The notes: generated by a model not told the origin, from the sequence alone. 64,000 nt of DNA from CAZHTS01 sp964535315 (GCA_964535315.1 CAZHTS010000018.1:1-64000); one strand, 5' to 3'. Shown: positions 1 to 8,875, numbered from the stretch's first letter. Program-made: numbers and translations.

Positions 1-419
1 GCATTTCTCAAGGGCTCGCTTGCTGCTTCCTATTACTCTTCAGTTGTTAAGGTTCTGTTCAACTCCGAGAACCTTCTCCCTTTCACCGTTCGATTTACAG
101 ACGAAAACGCCGATGTTTTCCGTGACTTTCCGGTCACACCGGCTTTCCTCTTGATCGCCCGACTACTCTTCGGGTCTGGATCCTCACTTGTTATCGATCT
201 GCTTTCGCTAGATCTTTTCTCTCGTGCGGCCCTTATTTTACCCGTTTTGCTCTTTCTGTCAAGGGTTTTCCCCAAATTCGTTTTTGACTTTTTTCGGTCT
301 CTTTTTCGTTCGACCGTCTCACGTCTCTGGTGGAAATCAAAGGCTTCCTCTTCGGAAGTTGAATATTGGTTTGTTTGATTTGCCCCTGCGGGCGAAATCT
401 TGCTTTGTTTCAAGCAACG
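1..419 (-). other. Probable 5' leader of an rRNA operon (off left edge)
   Basis: This stretch has no convincing gene. Its base composition is lower in GC than its neighbours. It lies directly downstream of a consensus promoter at 426-453 on the minus strand and ends near the left edge with a boxA-like motif, the usual layout of a 16S rRNA leader. The only long reading frame (33-413, minus) encodes a Lys/Arg/Ser-rich string with no domain. That the rRNA genes themselves follow leftwards is inferred, because they are outside the window. Confidence 0.6.
44..56 (-). promoter_or_regulatory. boxA-like antitermination motif
   Basis: Read on the minus strand this is AGAACCTTAACAA, close to the E. 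coli boxA consensus TGCTCTTTAACAA; the last nine bases differ at one position. BoxA in rRNA leaders binds NusB/NusE for antitermination (established for the family). Its place about 370 bases after a strong promoter supports an rRNA leader. Confidence 0.5.
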
Positions 420-425
420 GGCTGG

Positions 426-453
426 ATTATACTCGTGTCTGATATCCTGTCAA
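426..453 (-). promoter_or_regulatory. Consensus sigma70 promoter (rRNA-type)
   Basis: On the minus strand the -35 box is TTGACA (448-453) and the -10 box is TATAAT (426-431), both perfect, with a 16-base spacer. The bases upstream of the -35 box are A/T-rich (runs of A and T at about 458-486), as in an UP element. It reads away from the kinase gene towards the left edge, so it does not serve any gene seen in the window. Confidence 0.8.
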
Positions 454-504
454 GGGATTTGCTAAAAATTGGTCAGACATTTTTCCAGATTGCCTTTGCA
501 CACC

Positions 505-2124
505 TCACGGAGCCAGCACTTCGACCTGATCTAGCTGCACCGCCCGCATATTCAACGCCTCAAACCCTACCCCACCCCGCAAAATTGGGTTGGGATCGAC
601 GTACGCCCACATCTCCTGGTCGCCGATCAACAGGCGCAGCCGGTCGCCGATGACCTCGATGCGCACCACCCGCCAGCCGCCGCCCGGCCCACCGCTGCGC
701 GTCAGATCCTGGTCAATCCTGTCACCAATCTGTTTCGCCAGATAGGTCTCTTCCATGCTCAAGCCGATCATGTAGCGCTGAAACCGTTCGCCGTCGCTCA
801 TGCGCACGTTGGCGTGCAACTGGGCCCCTTCCGCCAGAGATACGCCAAACTGCAAGACGTAATCGGCCCACGGCCCGCGCTGCAAATGCGCCCACTGGTG
901 CCCACGCCCCTCCAGAAAGCCGCGCCCGCCCTGGTTGATCAACGACCAGCCGGGATCGAGCTGCCACTCTGCCGCCAACGTTTCCCCGTCAAAATCGTCG
1001 CGGTACGGCAGCCGGTCGCTGCGATTGGCCAGGCGCGCCATTGCCAGCGCGACCAGGACCACCAGCCCCGCCGCCAGAACCAGCCGCCACCAGCGCCGTC
1101 TCCGCTTGTGTTCCGGGTGCCGCACCGCCGGTTTTGCCGCCGCAGCGGTTTGCTGCGCGGGCGCGGTTGCCACCGTTACGGCCTCAGACGGAACTGGCGT
1201 CACCGCTTCAGACGAAACCGGCGTCAGCGGGGGAGTTGCCGGCGGGATGGCAGCGACCGCCTGCGCCGGTGTGCCCGCCGCCGTGGATAATACCGAGACC
1301 GCCACGTCCAGGGCGCTCAACAGTTCGCCGGTGCTCTGATAACGATCTTCCACACGTTTGGCGAGCGCCTTATACACCACCGCCTCTAATACCGGGTGCA
1401 GGTCGGGGCGCGCTTCGTGCAGCAAAGCCGGTTGTTCGTAAATATGCTTGTAAATCAACGCAAACGGCGTATCCGCCGTAAACGGAACGCGCCCGGATAA
1501 CATCTCGTACATCACCACCCCGAGCGAGTAGATATCGCTGGCGTTGTTTAACGGCAGCCCCTGCCCCTGCTCCGGCGACATATACATCGGCGTACCGATC
1601 AGCGCCCCGGTCGCCGTGTATTGCGTCACCCCCAGGATGCGGGCGATGCCAAAATCCATCAAATAGGCGTTGCCGGCGCCATCCAGCAGAATGTTAGAGG
1701 TCTTGATGTCGCGGTGCAGCATCCCATGCTGGTGAGCATACCCGAGCGCCTCGGCGATCTGCCGGAAAATACGCAGCGCATCCGCCAGCGGCATCAATTC
1801 GCCCCGCCGGTTCAATTCTTCCAGGCGCGCCCTGAGCGTCCCCCCGTCGATGTACTCCATCACCATGTACATCAGGTCGTCTTCGACGTCGAAATCAAAC
1901 AATCCCACAATGTGTGGATGGCGTAACGCCGCCACCGAACGCGCCTCGCGCTCGAAACGATGAATAAAATCGGGTTCCTGTGCCAGTTGGCTGTTGAGCA
2001 CTTTAACCGCCACCGTCCGCTCCAGACGCACGTGATAGCCGCGATAAACCTCAGACATGCCCCCGCGTCCAATCAATTCGACGATCCGGTACTTCCCCAG
2101 TGTTTTGCCAGCAAGATCGGGCAT
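505..2124 (-). CDS. Transmembrane serine/threonine protein kinase
   Basis: A 539-residue eukaryote-like (Hanks-type) kinase. The catalytic domain fills residues 12-275: glycine loop GRGGMSEV at 19-26, ATP-anchoring Lys41 in VAVK, catalytic HRD at 137-139 with Lys141 and Asn144, DFG at 157-159, and the activation-segment GTPMYMSPE near 177-185. A Pro/Thr-rich linker (285-340) and a basic stretch lead to one membrane helix (about 347-363). The outer domain (374-539) is beta-rich and resembles concanavalin/laminin-G-type folds rather than PASTA repeats; that assignment is by look only. The ATG at 2124 is chosen because GGAGAGG lies just upstream; an in-frame GTG at 2139 would overlap that site. 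The ligand and targets are unknown. Confidence 0.9.
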   Translation of the reverse strand: MPDLAGKTLGKYRIVELIGRGGMSEVYRGYHVRLERTVAVKVLNSQLAQEPDFIHRFEREARSVAALRHPHIVGLFDFDVEDDLMYMVMEYIDGGTLRARLEELNRRGELMPLADALRIFRQIAEALGYAHQHGMLHRDIKTSNILLDGAGNAYLMDFGIARILGVTQYTATGALIGTPMYMSPEQGQGLPLNNASDIYSLGVVMYEMLSGRVPFTADTPFALIYKHIYEQPALLHEARPDLHPVLEAVVYKALAKRVEDRYQSTGELLSALDVAVSVLSTAAGTPAQAVAAIPPATPPLTPVSSEAVTPVPSEAVTVATAPAQQTAAAAKPAVRHPEHKRRRRWWRLVLAAGLVVLVALAMARLANRSDRLPYRDDFDGETLAAEWQLDPGWSLINQGGRGFLEGRGHQWAHLQRGPWADYVLQFGVSLAEGAQLHANVRMSDGERFQRYMIGLSMEETYLAKQIGDRIDQDLTRSGGPGGGWRVVRIEVIGDRLRLLIGDQEMWAYVDPNPILRGGVGFEALNMRAVQLDQVEVLAP

Positions 2125-2144
2125 CTCGCACCTCTCCACACAAG

Positions 2145-2150
2145 ATTATA
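2145..2150 (-). promoter_or_regulatory. -10 box of the kinase gene
   Basis: TATAAT on the minus strand, 20 bases before the kinase ATG, leaving a very short leader that is mostly the ribosome binding site. The -35 region (CTACAA at 16 bases) is weak. Confidence 0.5.
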
Positions 2151-2208
2151 CGCACCGTTAGTATGATTGTAGTCGCTTTCCCACCCAAAACAAGCCGCCA
2201 GACATAAC

Positions 2209-2243
2209 AAAAAGTTCCTGCCCCATCGCAATGGGGCAGGAAC
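2209..2243 (-). terminator. Rho-independent terminator after the TPR membrane gene
   Basis: A perfect 13-bp stem (arms 2214-2226 and 2231-2243, loop CGCA) followed on the minus strand by five T. It separates the upstream two-gene unit from the kinase gene. Confidence 0.9.
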
Positions 2244-2263
2244 CGCGCTCACAGCACAACGGT

Positions 2264-3973
2264 TTATTGATCCGCTTCGACCACAAACGTTCCCGTTTGG
2301 GCCAGGTGCGCATCGACGTAAAACTCGACCCGGTACGTGCCGGCGCTCAACACGTTTACGTTGCTGTAGGCAAAACTGAGCTGCCGCTCCAACGTGCCGG
2401 CGGCGCCAAACGTCCATGCATCCGCCAGCCGCCAGGAAGGATCTTCTTCGTCGTCGATGTAGACCTTAAAAACGACTTCCTGCCCGTCCTGCATACCCTC
2501 GTAATCGAACAACACCGCCACCGCATCAATGCCGTATTTGAAGGTGTCGCTTTGCAGGTAATCCACCACGTTCCCTTGCTCGTCAAAAACCGGTTCGGCG
2601 AAGACAAACTGGCCGATCCTGGCCTTCAACTCACCCGCCGGCGGTTTGCCGCTGTATTCCAGGGACACCGCCAGGCTCTTGAGCCGGGCGTTCAATGCAG
2701 CGGCAACCGGTTTAATCGCCTCGGCGTTTGTAAACGCGCTGGCCGGCGGCACGCCTTCCTCCCCGGCCAGCGTGGAAAGCAGATCGTCCAGCGACTCGCT
2801 GGCGTCACCCAGCCCCCACCACAGATAGGATGGCGGTTCCTGCCCGGCGCTGCGGGCATCCGCCACCATGCGGGCCGCCGTATCCATCCCTACCTGATAG
2901 GCCGCCTTGGCCTCATCCACCTTGCCCAGCGCCAGATAGGCCAGGCCCAGGTCATACTGGATCCACAACTCATCCGGGCTGGTCTTGAGCGCCCGCTGGT
3001 TCATCGCCACCGCGTCGGCAAAACGCCCCATCAGGTGATACGTCCAGGCCAGTTCCCCGGCCAGCGAGGCCGAAGTGTTCCCCGCCGCCTGCGCCGCCTC
3101 AAAATCGGCGGCGGCTTTGGCGTACTCGCCCAACGCCAGATAGGCCTCGCCGCGATCGCGCAGCGCATTGGCATACTGGGGCGCACAACTCAATGCCTGG
3201 TTGTAACTGGCGATCGCCTGCTCGTGGGCTTCTTGATATGCCAGCCCGCGGCCCTGCGCATACAGATCAATGGCTGCCTTATCGCCCACCTTGCAATCGC
3301 GCAAATCCTTCACCGGAGCAAAGTACAGCGTCACCGCCCATACTACCGCCACCAGCGCCACCCCAGTGCCCACCAGCGAAAAGATCCAGCGCGTCATCGC
3401 CCCCGACAGGGTGGTCGACATGCCATACAAAAACAGGGCCACCGCCAACAGGGTCAGGTGGATGATATAGGTATTTGCCTTGTAATCCCAGGCATCTTTC
3501 ACGTTCGAGGCCGCTTCAAAACGCTCGGACAACGCCACGGTATCCACCAGGTAAACGTCCGCTTCGTATTTGGCCGTCTTCAGTTCGTTGGCCTCCGGGT
3601 TGTAATAATCCTTCGAAAGCAGCGGGCTCAGGCTCATCATCCGCTCGCCGATTTTACGATAACGGTCGGCCGCGGCCTGATCGCCCGAGTTTTCAGCCGA
3701 GGTGGCCAACAGATCCAGTTCATAATACGCCTGAACCACGGTGTTGTAATCAAAGTTTACCCGCGCATCGCCGCTGATTTTGCGCTGCATCAACTCGATG
3801 GAATACCGCTTGGAATCGCGATTGGCCTGATCGTCGCGATTACCGGCGTCGCTTTGCAGGAAGGTAATCACGCCAATAAACAGAGTGACCACTGCAATCG
3901 CTACCGCCATGATGCGATTAAAGCGGTCGGTAGGCATCGCAAAAAACTTGTTTGAGGTAGATCCTTCGCTCAT
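2264..3973 (-). CDS. Membrane protein with TPR repeats and C-terminal beta domain
   Basis: 569 residues, function unknown. Order of parts: a short cytosolic start, membrane helix near 18-40, a helical outer region of about 130 residues, two further membrane helices near 170-225, then TPR-like repeats with the usual A/G/Y pattern (for example ALRDRGEAYLALGEYAKAAADF), and a beta-rich C-terminal domain of about 100 residues. TPRs usually mediate protein-protein contacts. AGGAGG lies seven bases before the ATG at 3973, so the 14 residues upstream of it are not counted. It begins 10 bases after the stop of the 224-residue protein at 3984-4658, which shares the helix - helical region - two helices layout, so the two probably act together. 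A strong terminator follows. Confidence 0.8.
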   Translation of the reverse strand: MSEGSTSNKFFAMPTDRFNRIMAVAIAVVTLFIGVITFLQSDAGNRDDQANRDSKRYSIELMQRKISGDARVNFDYNTVVQAYYELDLLATSAENSGDQAAADRYRKIGERMMSLSPLLSKDYYNPEANELKTAKYEADVYLVDTVALSERFEAASNVKDAWDYKANTYIIHLTLLAVALFLYGMSTTLSGAMTRWIFSLVGTGVALVAVVWAVTLYFAPVKDLRDCKVGDKAAIDLYAQGRGLAYQEAHEQAIASYNQALSCAPQYANALRDRGEAYLALGEYAKAAADFEAAQAAGNTSASLAGELAWTYHLMGRFADAVAMNQRALKTSPDELWIQYDLGLAYLALGKVDEAKAAYQVGMDTAARMVADARSAGQEPPSYLWWGLGDASESLDDLLSTLAGEEGVPPASAFTNAEAIKPVAAALNARLKSLAVSLEYSGKPPAGELKARIGQFVFAEPVFDEQGNVVDYLQSDTFKYGIDAVAVLFDYEGMQDGQEVVFKVYIDDEEDPSWRLADAWTFGAAGTLERQLSFAYSNVNVLSAGTYRVEFYVDAHLAQTGTFVVEADQ

Positions 3974-3983
3974 TTCAATCCTC

Positions 3984-4658
3984 CTAGCGGGCAAGTTCAA
4001 ACAGAATCGCCGCAACCGTGCCGCCGAGCATACAGATCACACCCAGGGCAAGCACCCCATATTTAATCCTCTGATCCGGCATGGGCTCAACCAGGGTAAA
4101 GAACACCAGCGAGGCGGCCAGAATCATCAGCGTCAACAACACCTTGTTTGATTTTTGCCGTAAGGCATCCGCCTCGGCGTATTGTGGGTCGGGGTTGAGA
4201 TCTTTTTCCTTGGATGCGTCCGCCCAGAGTTCCCCCATCTCCCGCTGAACGCTGTAACTACCGTCCCGATTCATAAACCGGTGCGGGAATAGACGCCGGT
4301 TGGCCTGCGCCAGATCGTAAGCCTCGGCCTGCTGGCGCTGCAACATGAAGACCTGTTCCTCGCTCAGATTGGCGCTGTCTTTTTCGAGGATATCGCCAAT
4401 GGCGTTGCCTAATTCGTTGTAACGCGAATAGGCCACAAACGAACCGTAGTGCTCATAAGCGTTGACATAATTCAAAGCGCGGGTCTCCTCAACATTCACC
4501 GACGCCCGCAAACCACCGTAGTCGGCGTCGCCCGATGCGTCCAGGATCACCGACGCCCGCCAGGCAACCACCGCGCCAATCACCGTTGCCACGGCGATAA
4601 GAATCGCCACCACGGTTTCAAGAACACTGCTTTTTTCCTCCACCTGCTCTGCTTCCAT
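3984..4658 (-). CDS. Membrane protein of unknown function, partner of the TPR protein
   Basis: 224 residues. One membrane helix lies at about 12-33, then an outer helical domain of about 130 residues rich in Asn, Tyr, Glu and Arg, then two membrane helices near 170-220. No enzyme motif is seen. AAGGAGG lies eight bases before the ATG. The topology matches the N-terminal third of the TPR protein encoded just downstream (10-base gap), which suggests a duplicated domain and a two-protein membrane complex (inference). The M15-like lipoprotein gene ends 38 bases upstream on the same strand with no clear terminator between, so the three may share a transcript. Confidence 0.75.
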   Translation of the reverse strand: MEAEQVEEKSSVLETVVAILIAVATVIGAVVAWRASVILDASGDADYGGLRASVNVEETRALNYVNAYEHYGSFVAYSRYNELGNAIGDILEKDSANLSEEQVFMLQRQQAEAYDLAQANRRLFPHRFMNRDGSYSVQREMGELWADASKEKDLNPDPQYAEADALRQKSNKVLLTLMILAASLVFFTLVEPMPDQRIKYGVLALGVICMLGGTVAAILFELAR

Positions 4659-4696
4659 ACCAAAATCCTCCTTTTACCCTTGATCAAAAAATCGAG

Positions 4697-5458
4697 TTAT
4701 GGGCCGGTTCTTAAATCTTCATACCCCAATCTGCGCATCCATACACAAACCACCGGCCCACCGTGCCGGTCGGGCGATGGCGTGCCGCTGCGCACTGGGA
4801 TCCCCGTGTACCCATAAAAATATCCAAACTTGCCGTCCAGTTGTTGGCGGGCCTCTCTGGAAAGCTCCTTATCGCCGATGGCGATGGCATGAATGTGGAT
4901 CGCTGAACCAGGGTACACCTCGTCCGGCTGGCGCAGCCAGGCAGCAAAGCCGGCCAGGCGCAGGGCGGCGATCAACGCCGGTATATCGTCCTTCAACACC
5001 GTATAGGTGCCTTTGCGCATCACCGAAAGATCTACCGCTCCACCCCCCAGGTGGGTGCCAAAACTGGCCGGGCCGTTATCATGATAACTGCCCTGGGTGA
5101 TGCCGCTGCCGGTAATATCCAGTTCCCCGCCATAGAGAACGGCTGCATACTGTAACATGGCGTAGGTGCGGCGGTTCAGCGTCCAACCATTGACCTGGAC
5201 GTGGCGGTAATCGGCCTCCGGCTCACGGCACCCGGCCGGCTCGAGAGTAGGCGTCGGCGACGGAGTGTGAGAAGGGCTGGCTGTCGCCGTCACCGTCGGC
5301 GACGGTGGGCGGGGCGTGTGGCTGGGCGCTGGCCGGGGCGTGCCCGTCGCCGTGGCAGTCTGCGCCGGGATGCGCAACGCCGGCTGGCAGGCAGCCAGCC
5401 CGGCCCAACATGCCGCACAGATCCCAAATAACAGTAAACCTTTAAGCCGGTAAAACAT
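4697..5458 (-). CDS. Lipoprotein with M15-peptidase-like domain
   Basis: 253 residues. A signal peptide ends in a lipobox (GLAAC, Cys24), so this is an exported lipoprotein. A Thr/Pro/Ser linker runs to about residue 75. The rest contains FGTHLGGGAVDLSV and, about 60 residues later, IHIHAIAIG. These fit the H...D and H-x-H metal ligands of the M15/LAS peptidases (D-Ala-D-Ala carboxypeptidase type). That family call rests on motif resemblance only. The ATG at 5458 is chosen because it places the positively charged start of the signal peptide correctly; its ribosome binding site is weak (ACAGG directly upstream). A role in cell-wall peptide trimming would be a guess. Confidence 0.7.
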   Translation of the reverse strand: MFYRLKGLLLFGICAACWAGLAACQPALRIPAQTATATGTPRPAPSHTPRPPSPTVTATASPSHTPSPTPTLEPAGCREPEADYRHVQVNGWTLNRRTYAMLQYAAVLYGGELDITGSGITQGSYHDNGPASFGTHLGGGAVDLSVMRKGTYTVLKDDIPALIAALRLAGFAAWLRQPDEVYPGSAIHIHAIAIGDKELSREARQQLDGKFGYFYGYTGIPVRSGTPSPDRHGGPVVCVWMRRLGYEDLRTGP

Positions 5459-5658
5459 CCTGTAATCACCGTCGCAGATATCAGAACAAACATAGCATAA
5501 AATCTCGGGCCACACAACCGCTAAAAGTACAGTGCATAACCCTGTTTAACAACAGAACGTCTCAGCAGAAAGGGGTAAGACCTTGCACAAGAGACCGGCG
5601 CAACAGGTGAAAAACCGCAACACGAACCACCGTCGTTCCGCCGCGGCATTGAGGAAAA

Positions 5659-5691
5659 AGACCTCGCAGGTCTTAAAAACCTGAGAGGTCT
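5659..5691. repeat. Imperfect inverted repeat, REP-like
   Basis: Arms AGACCTCGCAGGT (5659-5671) and ACCTGAGAGGTCT (5679-5691) pair with one mismatch around an 8-base A-rich loop. It lies in the 274-base gap between the M15-like lipoprotein and the binding protein gene. It has no T run, so it is a poor terminator. It looks like a dispersed palindromic element, but only one copy is in this window. Confidence 0.5.
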
Positions 5692-5732
5692 GAGCGATAC
5701 AACGAAACCGGTCTTGCAGCGGCGCGCAACGT

Positions 5733-6869
5733 TTACGGCGCGATCATCTCGACAAAATTGATCTTACCGTTCTTGACCTGCAAAATAGCCGCCGGCTTGA
5801 TCGGGTTATGATACTGATCATAGACAATCTTTCCGGTCACCCCGGAGAATTCGATCTTGGCCAGCGTTTCGGCCACCTTCTTGGTGTCGTCGCTGCCGCT
5901 CTTTTCGATGGCTGCCAGCAGCAGATTGGTGGCGTCGTACGCCATCGTACCGATCGAGTCGGGGGTGACGCCGTGCTTGTCTTTGTATTTCTTCACCCAT
6001 TCCACCACCTCGGGGCGTGGGTCGTCGGCCGAATAGAAATTCGAGAAGAAATTGCCATCATTGGCCGACAGGTTGAGATCGGCCGAGTCCCAGGCGTCGC
6101 CGCCCATCATCACCGCGGCAATGCCCTTCTCCTTGGCCTGCGCCGCCACCAGATTGACCACGTTGTAATAATCCGGCATCCAGATCATATCCGGGTTGGC
6201 CGCCACAATTTTCGCCAGAATCGGCGAGAAATCGGTATCCTGGGCAGTGTAAACCTCTTTGCCCACAATCGTACCGCCATCCTTCGTCCAGGCCGCCTCA
6301 AACGCCTCGGCCAGGCCGCGCACGTAATCGTTGCCGATATCCACCATCACAAAGGCATTCTTATACCCTTTCGACTTGGCAAACTTGGCCATCACCGTGC
6401 CCTGGAACGGATTGATAAAACAGGTGCGGTAGACGAAATCCTTGGCCGTACCGTCTGGTTTCAGCGTGATCGTTTCCGCCGTAGAAGAAGGCGTAATCAT
6501 CACCACGCCCTTGTTTTGCGCCACCTCTGCCACCGGGATAGAAGCCTTGGAACACACCTCGCCGATGATGTAATGCACTTTATCCTGATCGATGACCTTG
6601 TTGGCCGCATTGACCGCCGCATTGGCGGCGCACTGGCTGTCTTCAACCACCGCCTCGATCTTGCGCCCCAACACACCGCCCTTAGCATTCCATTCGTCGA
6701 TGGCGATCAACGCCGCATTGCGGTGTGACACGCCGTAGGTGGGAGCCGGTCCGCTCAGCGGCGCCAGAATGGCGACTTTGATCGGCTGCGACTGGCTGCT
6801 CGCCTGACCGCAGCCAGACAGCAAAACAGCCAACAACAACACCAGACATACGATCCTCGTGACTTTCAT
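5733..6869 (-). CDS. Branched-chain amino-acid type ABC substrate-binding lipoprotein
   Basis: 378 residues of the LivK/LivJ family (type I periplasmic binding fold). Lipobox LLSGC ends the signal peptide at about residue 20. Family features are IKVAILAPLSGP at the mature start, AIDEWNAKGGVLGRKIE, a VNAANKVI/IIGEV segment, ITPSSTAE and the hinge strand VFVMVDIG. It should bind a small amino acid or related ligand outside the membrane. AAGGAGG precedes the ATG at 6869; the open frame continues 62 codons upstream without support. No permease or ATPase gene lies beside it, so it is an orphan binding protein that must use a remote transporter or serve as a sensor. A good promoter lies 150 bases upstream. 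Confidence 0.9.
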   Translation of the reverse strand: MKVTRIVCLVLLLAVLLSGCGQASSQSQPIKVAILAPLSGPAPTYGVSHRNAALIAIDEWNAKGGVLGRKIEAVVEDSQCAANAAVNAANKVIDQDKVHYIIGEVCSKASIPVAEVAQNKGVVMITPSSTAETITLKPDGTAKDFVYRTCFINPFQGTVMAKFAKSKGYKNAFVMVDIGNDYVRGLAEAFEAAWTKDGGTIVGKEVYTAQDTDFSPILAKIVAANPDMIWMPDYYNVVNLVAAQAKEKGIAAVMMGGDAWDSADLNLSANDGNFFSNFYSADDPRPEVVEWVKKYKDKHGVTPDSIGTMAYDATNLLLAAIEKSGSDDTKKVAETLAKIEFSGVTGKIVYDQYHNPIKPAAILQVKNGKINFVEMIAP

Positions 6870-7026
6870 GTAACTCCTCCTTGAGCCAAACAAAAAGATA
6901 AAACGGAAAAACACAGGCGAACGCCTGTCTCTACCCCTGCACCTGAACTGGAAAATTCCGGAAAACTGGCCGCTCCCCACAGCTTCATCTGCCAGACAAA
7001 AGACCACAAAAACAGATAACGCATTC

Positions 7027-7055
7027 AGTATAAGATATGTATGCCCATTTTTCAA
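7027..7055 (-). promoter_or_regulatory. Promoter of the binding-protein gene
   Basis: Minus strand: -35 TTGAAA (7050-7055), 17-base spacer, -10 TATACT (7027-7032). The resulting leader is about 150 bases and carries a short palindrome ACAGGCG-AA-CGCCTGT at 6913-6928. Confidence 0.75.
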
Positions 7056-7069
7056 GTAAAAAAGTCAAC

Positions 7070-7102
7070 AAAAAGCTGCCTCGAATTGCGAGGCAGCTTT
7101 TT
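7070..7102 (-). terminator. Terminator after cstA
   Basis: Arms 7070-7083 and 7089-7102 form a 14-bp stem (AAAAAGCTGCCTCG with its complement) that ends in T runs on both strands. It closes the cstA transcript just before the next promoter. Confidence 0.9.
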
Positions 7103-7126
7103 CAATCAAGCAGAAGATGAGGCGTT

Positions 7127-8875
7127 CTAGCGCGCCGGAGCCTTTTCCATGATACCGTCGCTGGAAACGGGCGGCTTCTTGGTCAGCGCCACGATCGTCT
7201 CGGCCGCCATCAGACCCGACAGGATGATGAGGATCAGCGCCACGGGGGGCACCGGGCCGGCCGCCAGGTTGAACTGGCCCTTCGGGAACCAGCCGGAGAT
7301 CAGCATGCTGATCAACGCCCAGTTGCTCATCAAGAACATCCACACCGCCGGCACAAAGGTGGCGATCCATACCTTGCGGGTCGGGAAGGACTTGAGGATC
7401 CACACGGTGACGCCGATCAGCGCCAGGCCCGCCAGCAGCTGGTTCGAGGCGCCAAACAGGTTCCAGAACACCTTCCAGGCCGGGATGGGATTGCCCTTGG
7501 CATCCAGCGAGGTCTGCATCACGAACATCAGCGGTACGCCGGCCGTCAGCGCGGTGGCAACGGCGCGGCCCCACCATGTCCGCCAACCGGTGAGTTCCTC
7601 GATGATGTAGCGCCCGAGACGGGTGCAGACATCCAGGGTGTCGTAGACAAAGGTGGTGAAGGCCATCAAACCAAAGGAGATACCCAGCGAGGCCGGGATG
7701 CCCAGCAGTTCCAGGAAGCGCCCGATGCCCGAGGCATAGATGAAGTTCGGCGCCTTGGCCGCCAGGGGGTTATCCTGGGCCAGGATCATCACACATGCCA
7801 GCGAGACCACCGCCACAACACCTTCCAACAACATGGCGCCGTAGCCGATGACCTTGGAATCGCTTTCACGCTTGAGCTGCTTCGAGGTCGTCCCCGAGCC
7901 CACCAGCGAGTGGAAGCCCGAACAGGCGCCGCACGCCACGGTGATGAACAGCAGCGGGAACATCGGGAACCAGAACGAATCGGAGCCGGCCGGCATCTTG
8001 AAGGCCGGGTATTCAACCGTGAAACCGCCAAACAGCACGCCGATGGCCGCCGCGATCAGCGCCGCATACAGGAAGTAACCGCCCAGGTGACCGCGCGGTT
8101 GCAGCAGCATCCACACCGGCAAAATTGAGGCCACGAAGCAGTACACCAGGATGAGCACGTCCCACACCTTCTGCCCATCCGCCGGCTGCATACCGAGGAT
8201 GGCGGCCAGATCAAAGGGGATGTACTTGCCGACCCAGATGGCCACGCCCACCAGCGGCAGGAAGATGATCGTCGCCCAGGTCAGGTTGAGCTTGGCGTAA
8301 CGCATCAACAGCCCCATGACCACCGGCAGCGCCAGGTACAGCAGCGACGAAGTGGCAATCGCCCCGCCGCTGACCAACTCGCCGTTCTCCAATTTCACCG
8401 CCCCGACAAACGAGCCGGCGGTGATATCGGTGAAGGCCACGATGACGTACACCAGCGTGATCCAGATGAAGATCATGAAGATGATCCAGGCCCGGTGCGA
8501 GACGTTCTTACGCACCACTTCCGTGATCGAACGGGCCTGATGACGCACCGAGGCGATCAACGAACCCATATCGTGCACGCCGCCGACGAAGATGGCCCCA
8601 AACAGGATCCACAACAACGCCGGCGCCCAACCAAACAGGGTACCCGCCAGGATCGGCCCGGTGATCGGGCCGGCCGCGGCGATGGCCGAGAAGTGCTGCC
8701 CCATCAGGAACTTGGGCTCGATCGGCTCAAAATCGACGCCGTCGGCCAGTTCCACGGCCGGGGTCACCCGCTTGTCGTCCAGTTGGAAAACCTGGTTGGC
8801 AAGGAAGCGACCGTACGTGCGGTAGGCAATATAAAAAATAGCCGCCGCACCGACAACGATAAACAAGATATTCAT
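7127..8875 (-). CDS. cstA: Carbon starvation protein CstA family transporter
   Basis: 582 residues, multi-pass membrane protein with about 15-16 hydrophobic helices. It shows the CstA family signature regions: the N-terminal AYRTYGRFLA, GQHFSAIAAAGPITGPILAG, WILFGAIFVGGVHDMGS and GACSGFHSLVGSGTTSKQL. E. coli CstA is about 700 residues, so this is the shorter form. Family members import peptides or pyruvate (established for enterobacterial CstA and BtsT); the substrate here is not known. AGGAGG lies eight bases before the ATG. There is no ybdD-like partner gene. A terminator follows directly. Confidence 0.92.
   Translation of the reverse strand: MNILFIVVGAAAIFYIAYRTYGRFLANQVFQLDDKRVTPAVELADGVDFEPIEPKFLMGQHFSAIAAAGPITGPILAGTLFGWAPALLWILFGAIFVGGVHDMGSLIASVRHQARSITEVVRKNVSHRAWIIFMIFIWITLVYVIVAFTDITAGSFVGAVKLENGELVSGGAIATSSLLYLALPVVMGLLMRYAKLNLTWATIIFLPLVGVAIWVGKYIPFDLAAILGMQPADGQKVWDVLILVYCFVASILPVWMLLQPRGHLGGYFLYAALIAAAIGVLFGGFTVEYPAFKMPAGSDSFWFPMFPLLFITVACGACSGFHSLVGSGTTSKQLKRESDSKVIGYGAMLLEGVVAVVSLACVMILAQDNPLAAKAPNFIYASGIGRFLELLGIPASLGISFGLMAFTTFVYDTLDVCTRLGRYIIEELTGWRTWWGRAVATALTAGVPLMFVMQTSLDAKGNPIPAWKVFWNLFGASNQLLAGLALIGVTVWILKSFPTRKVWIATFVPAVWMFLMSNWALISMLISGWFPKGQFNLAAGPVPPVALILIILSGLMAAETIVALTKKPPVSSDGIMEKAPAR

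Noticed and set aside
33..413. 126-residue Lys/Arg/Ser-rich frame on the minus strand
   Set aside because: It lies inside the likely rRNA leader, has no ribosome binding site or domain, and its composition is that of a non-coding frame.
2231..3955. 574-residue plus-strand frame
   Set aside because: Antisense to the TPR membrane gene, which has a good ribosome binding site, membrane helices and a terminator.
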